DNA of 5,914 bases, from contig JAGAUM010000075.1 of the NCBI GenBank assembly GCA_017620795.1, positions 1 to 5,914 of the forward strand, written 5' to 3'. This stretch comes from Clostridia bacterium (lineage in GTDB: Bacteria; Bacillota; Clostridia; RGIG8785). The notes under the pieces are model-generated. The model ran no database searches. It saw only the letters and a program-made list of their open reading frames with translations, and had not been told where the DNA came from. The stretch's first letter is position 1; each line of letters opens with the position of its first letter. The position numbers and the translations under genes were made by a program. Positions 5,586 through 5,914 of this stretch are shown piece after piece.

Positions 5586-5914
5586 ATGGAATTCACCATT
5601 CAACAACTTTTAACTGCAGTGTCCGGCAAGCTCCTATGGGGCGACCCGTCTCTGACCTTTAACGGCGTCACCACCGACACCCGTGAGGACTGCAAGGGCA
5701 AGCTCTTCGTCCCTTTGGTGGGGGAGCGATTTGACGGACATGACTATATCGAGACCGCCTTTTCAAAAGGTGCGGTTGCCAGCCTGTGCTCCAAGCCCTG
5801 TGACGGCACTTGCATCCTGGTCGATGACACCTTAAAGGGGTTGCAGGATTTGGCTCTGTTTGCACGCAAACAACTTGACATCCCTGTGGTAGGCATTACG
5901 GGCAGTGTGGGCAA
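5586..5914 (+). CDS. murF: MurF, UDP-MurNAc-tripeptide-D-alanyl-D-alanine ligase (N-terminal part, cut by window edge)
   Basis: The open frame starts at ATG 5586 and continues past the right edge, giving 109 complete codons, about a quarter of a usual MurF. MurF joins D-Ala-D-Ala to the UDP-MurNAc-tripeptide, the last cytoplasmic step before MraY. The visible part is the N-terminal substrate-binding domain: MEFTIQQLLTAVSGKL, then GVTTDTRE (27-34), GKLFVPLVGERFDGHDYI (38-55) and KGAVASL (61-67). It ends in the start of the ATP-binding loop, GITGSVG (103-109), with the last two bases (AA) fitting the expected lysine. The ribosome binding site GGAGG (5575-5579) lies within the end of murE at 6-nt spacing, and the two genes are 1 nt apart. 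The motifs and place after murE make MurF far more likely than another Mur ligase, but the catalytic and C-terminal domains are not visible. Confidence 0.94.
   Translation, partial: MEFTIQQLLTAVSGKLLWGDPSLTFNGVTTDTREDCKGKLFVPLVGERFDGHDYIETAFSKGAVASLCSKPCDGTCILVDDTLKGLQDLALFARKQLDIPVVGITGSVG

Overview
The window is the start of a division and cell wall (dcw) cluster, all on the + strand: mraZ, rsmH (mraW), an ftsL-like gene, a class B penicillin-binding protein with two PASTA domains, murE, and the first third of murF, which runs off the right edge. Gene order, strong GGAGG-type ribosome binding sites, a class B PBP with C-terminal PASTA domains, an RsmH with paired CxC motifs and a MurE with the DNPR motif (meso-diaminopimelate type) together suggest a Bacillota member, most likely a moderate-G+C clostridium (Oscillospirales-like by general resemblance). 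The genus cannot be read from this sequence.

Region by region. Bases 1-98 hold a consensus -10 hexamer (5-10) followed by four GTG-centred repeats with exact 10-bp spacing (about 18-56), the layout expected of a MraZ operator, then a strong ribosome binding site and a GTG start for mraZ. mraZ and rsmH are 2 nt apart, and rsmH is followed 13 nt later by ftsL. The 72-nt gap between ftsL and the PBP gene carries a perfect 8-bp GC-rich hairpin with a T5 tract (1976-2004), which looks like an intrinsic terminator or attenuator inside the operon. The PBP gene then starts at ATG 2025. The PBP-murE junction has the stop codon at 4188-4190 and the preferred murE start at 4196; an alternative start overlaps the stop. 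murE and murF are 1 nt apart.

How the genes fit together. MraZ probably represses its own operon through the 10-bp repeats. RsmH methylates 16S rRNA. The FtsL-like membrane protein is a scaffold of the divisome, and the class B PBP crosslinks septal (or spore-cortex) peptidoglycan. MurE and MurF finish the cytoplasmic UDP-MurNAc-pentapeptide that feeds it. The hairpin divides the operon into a regulatory/division half and a wall-synthesis half.

I saw no mobile element, CRISPR array, tRNA or rRNA, and no unknown gene system. The content is conserved core biology. The points worth a second look are regulatory (operator phasing and the internal terminator), plus a few protein details.
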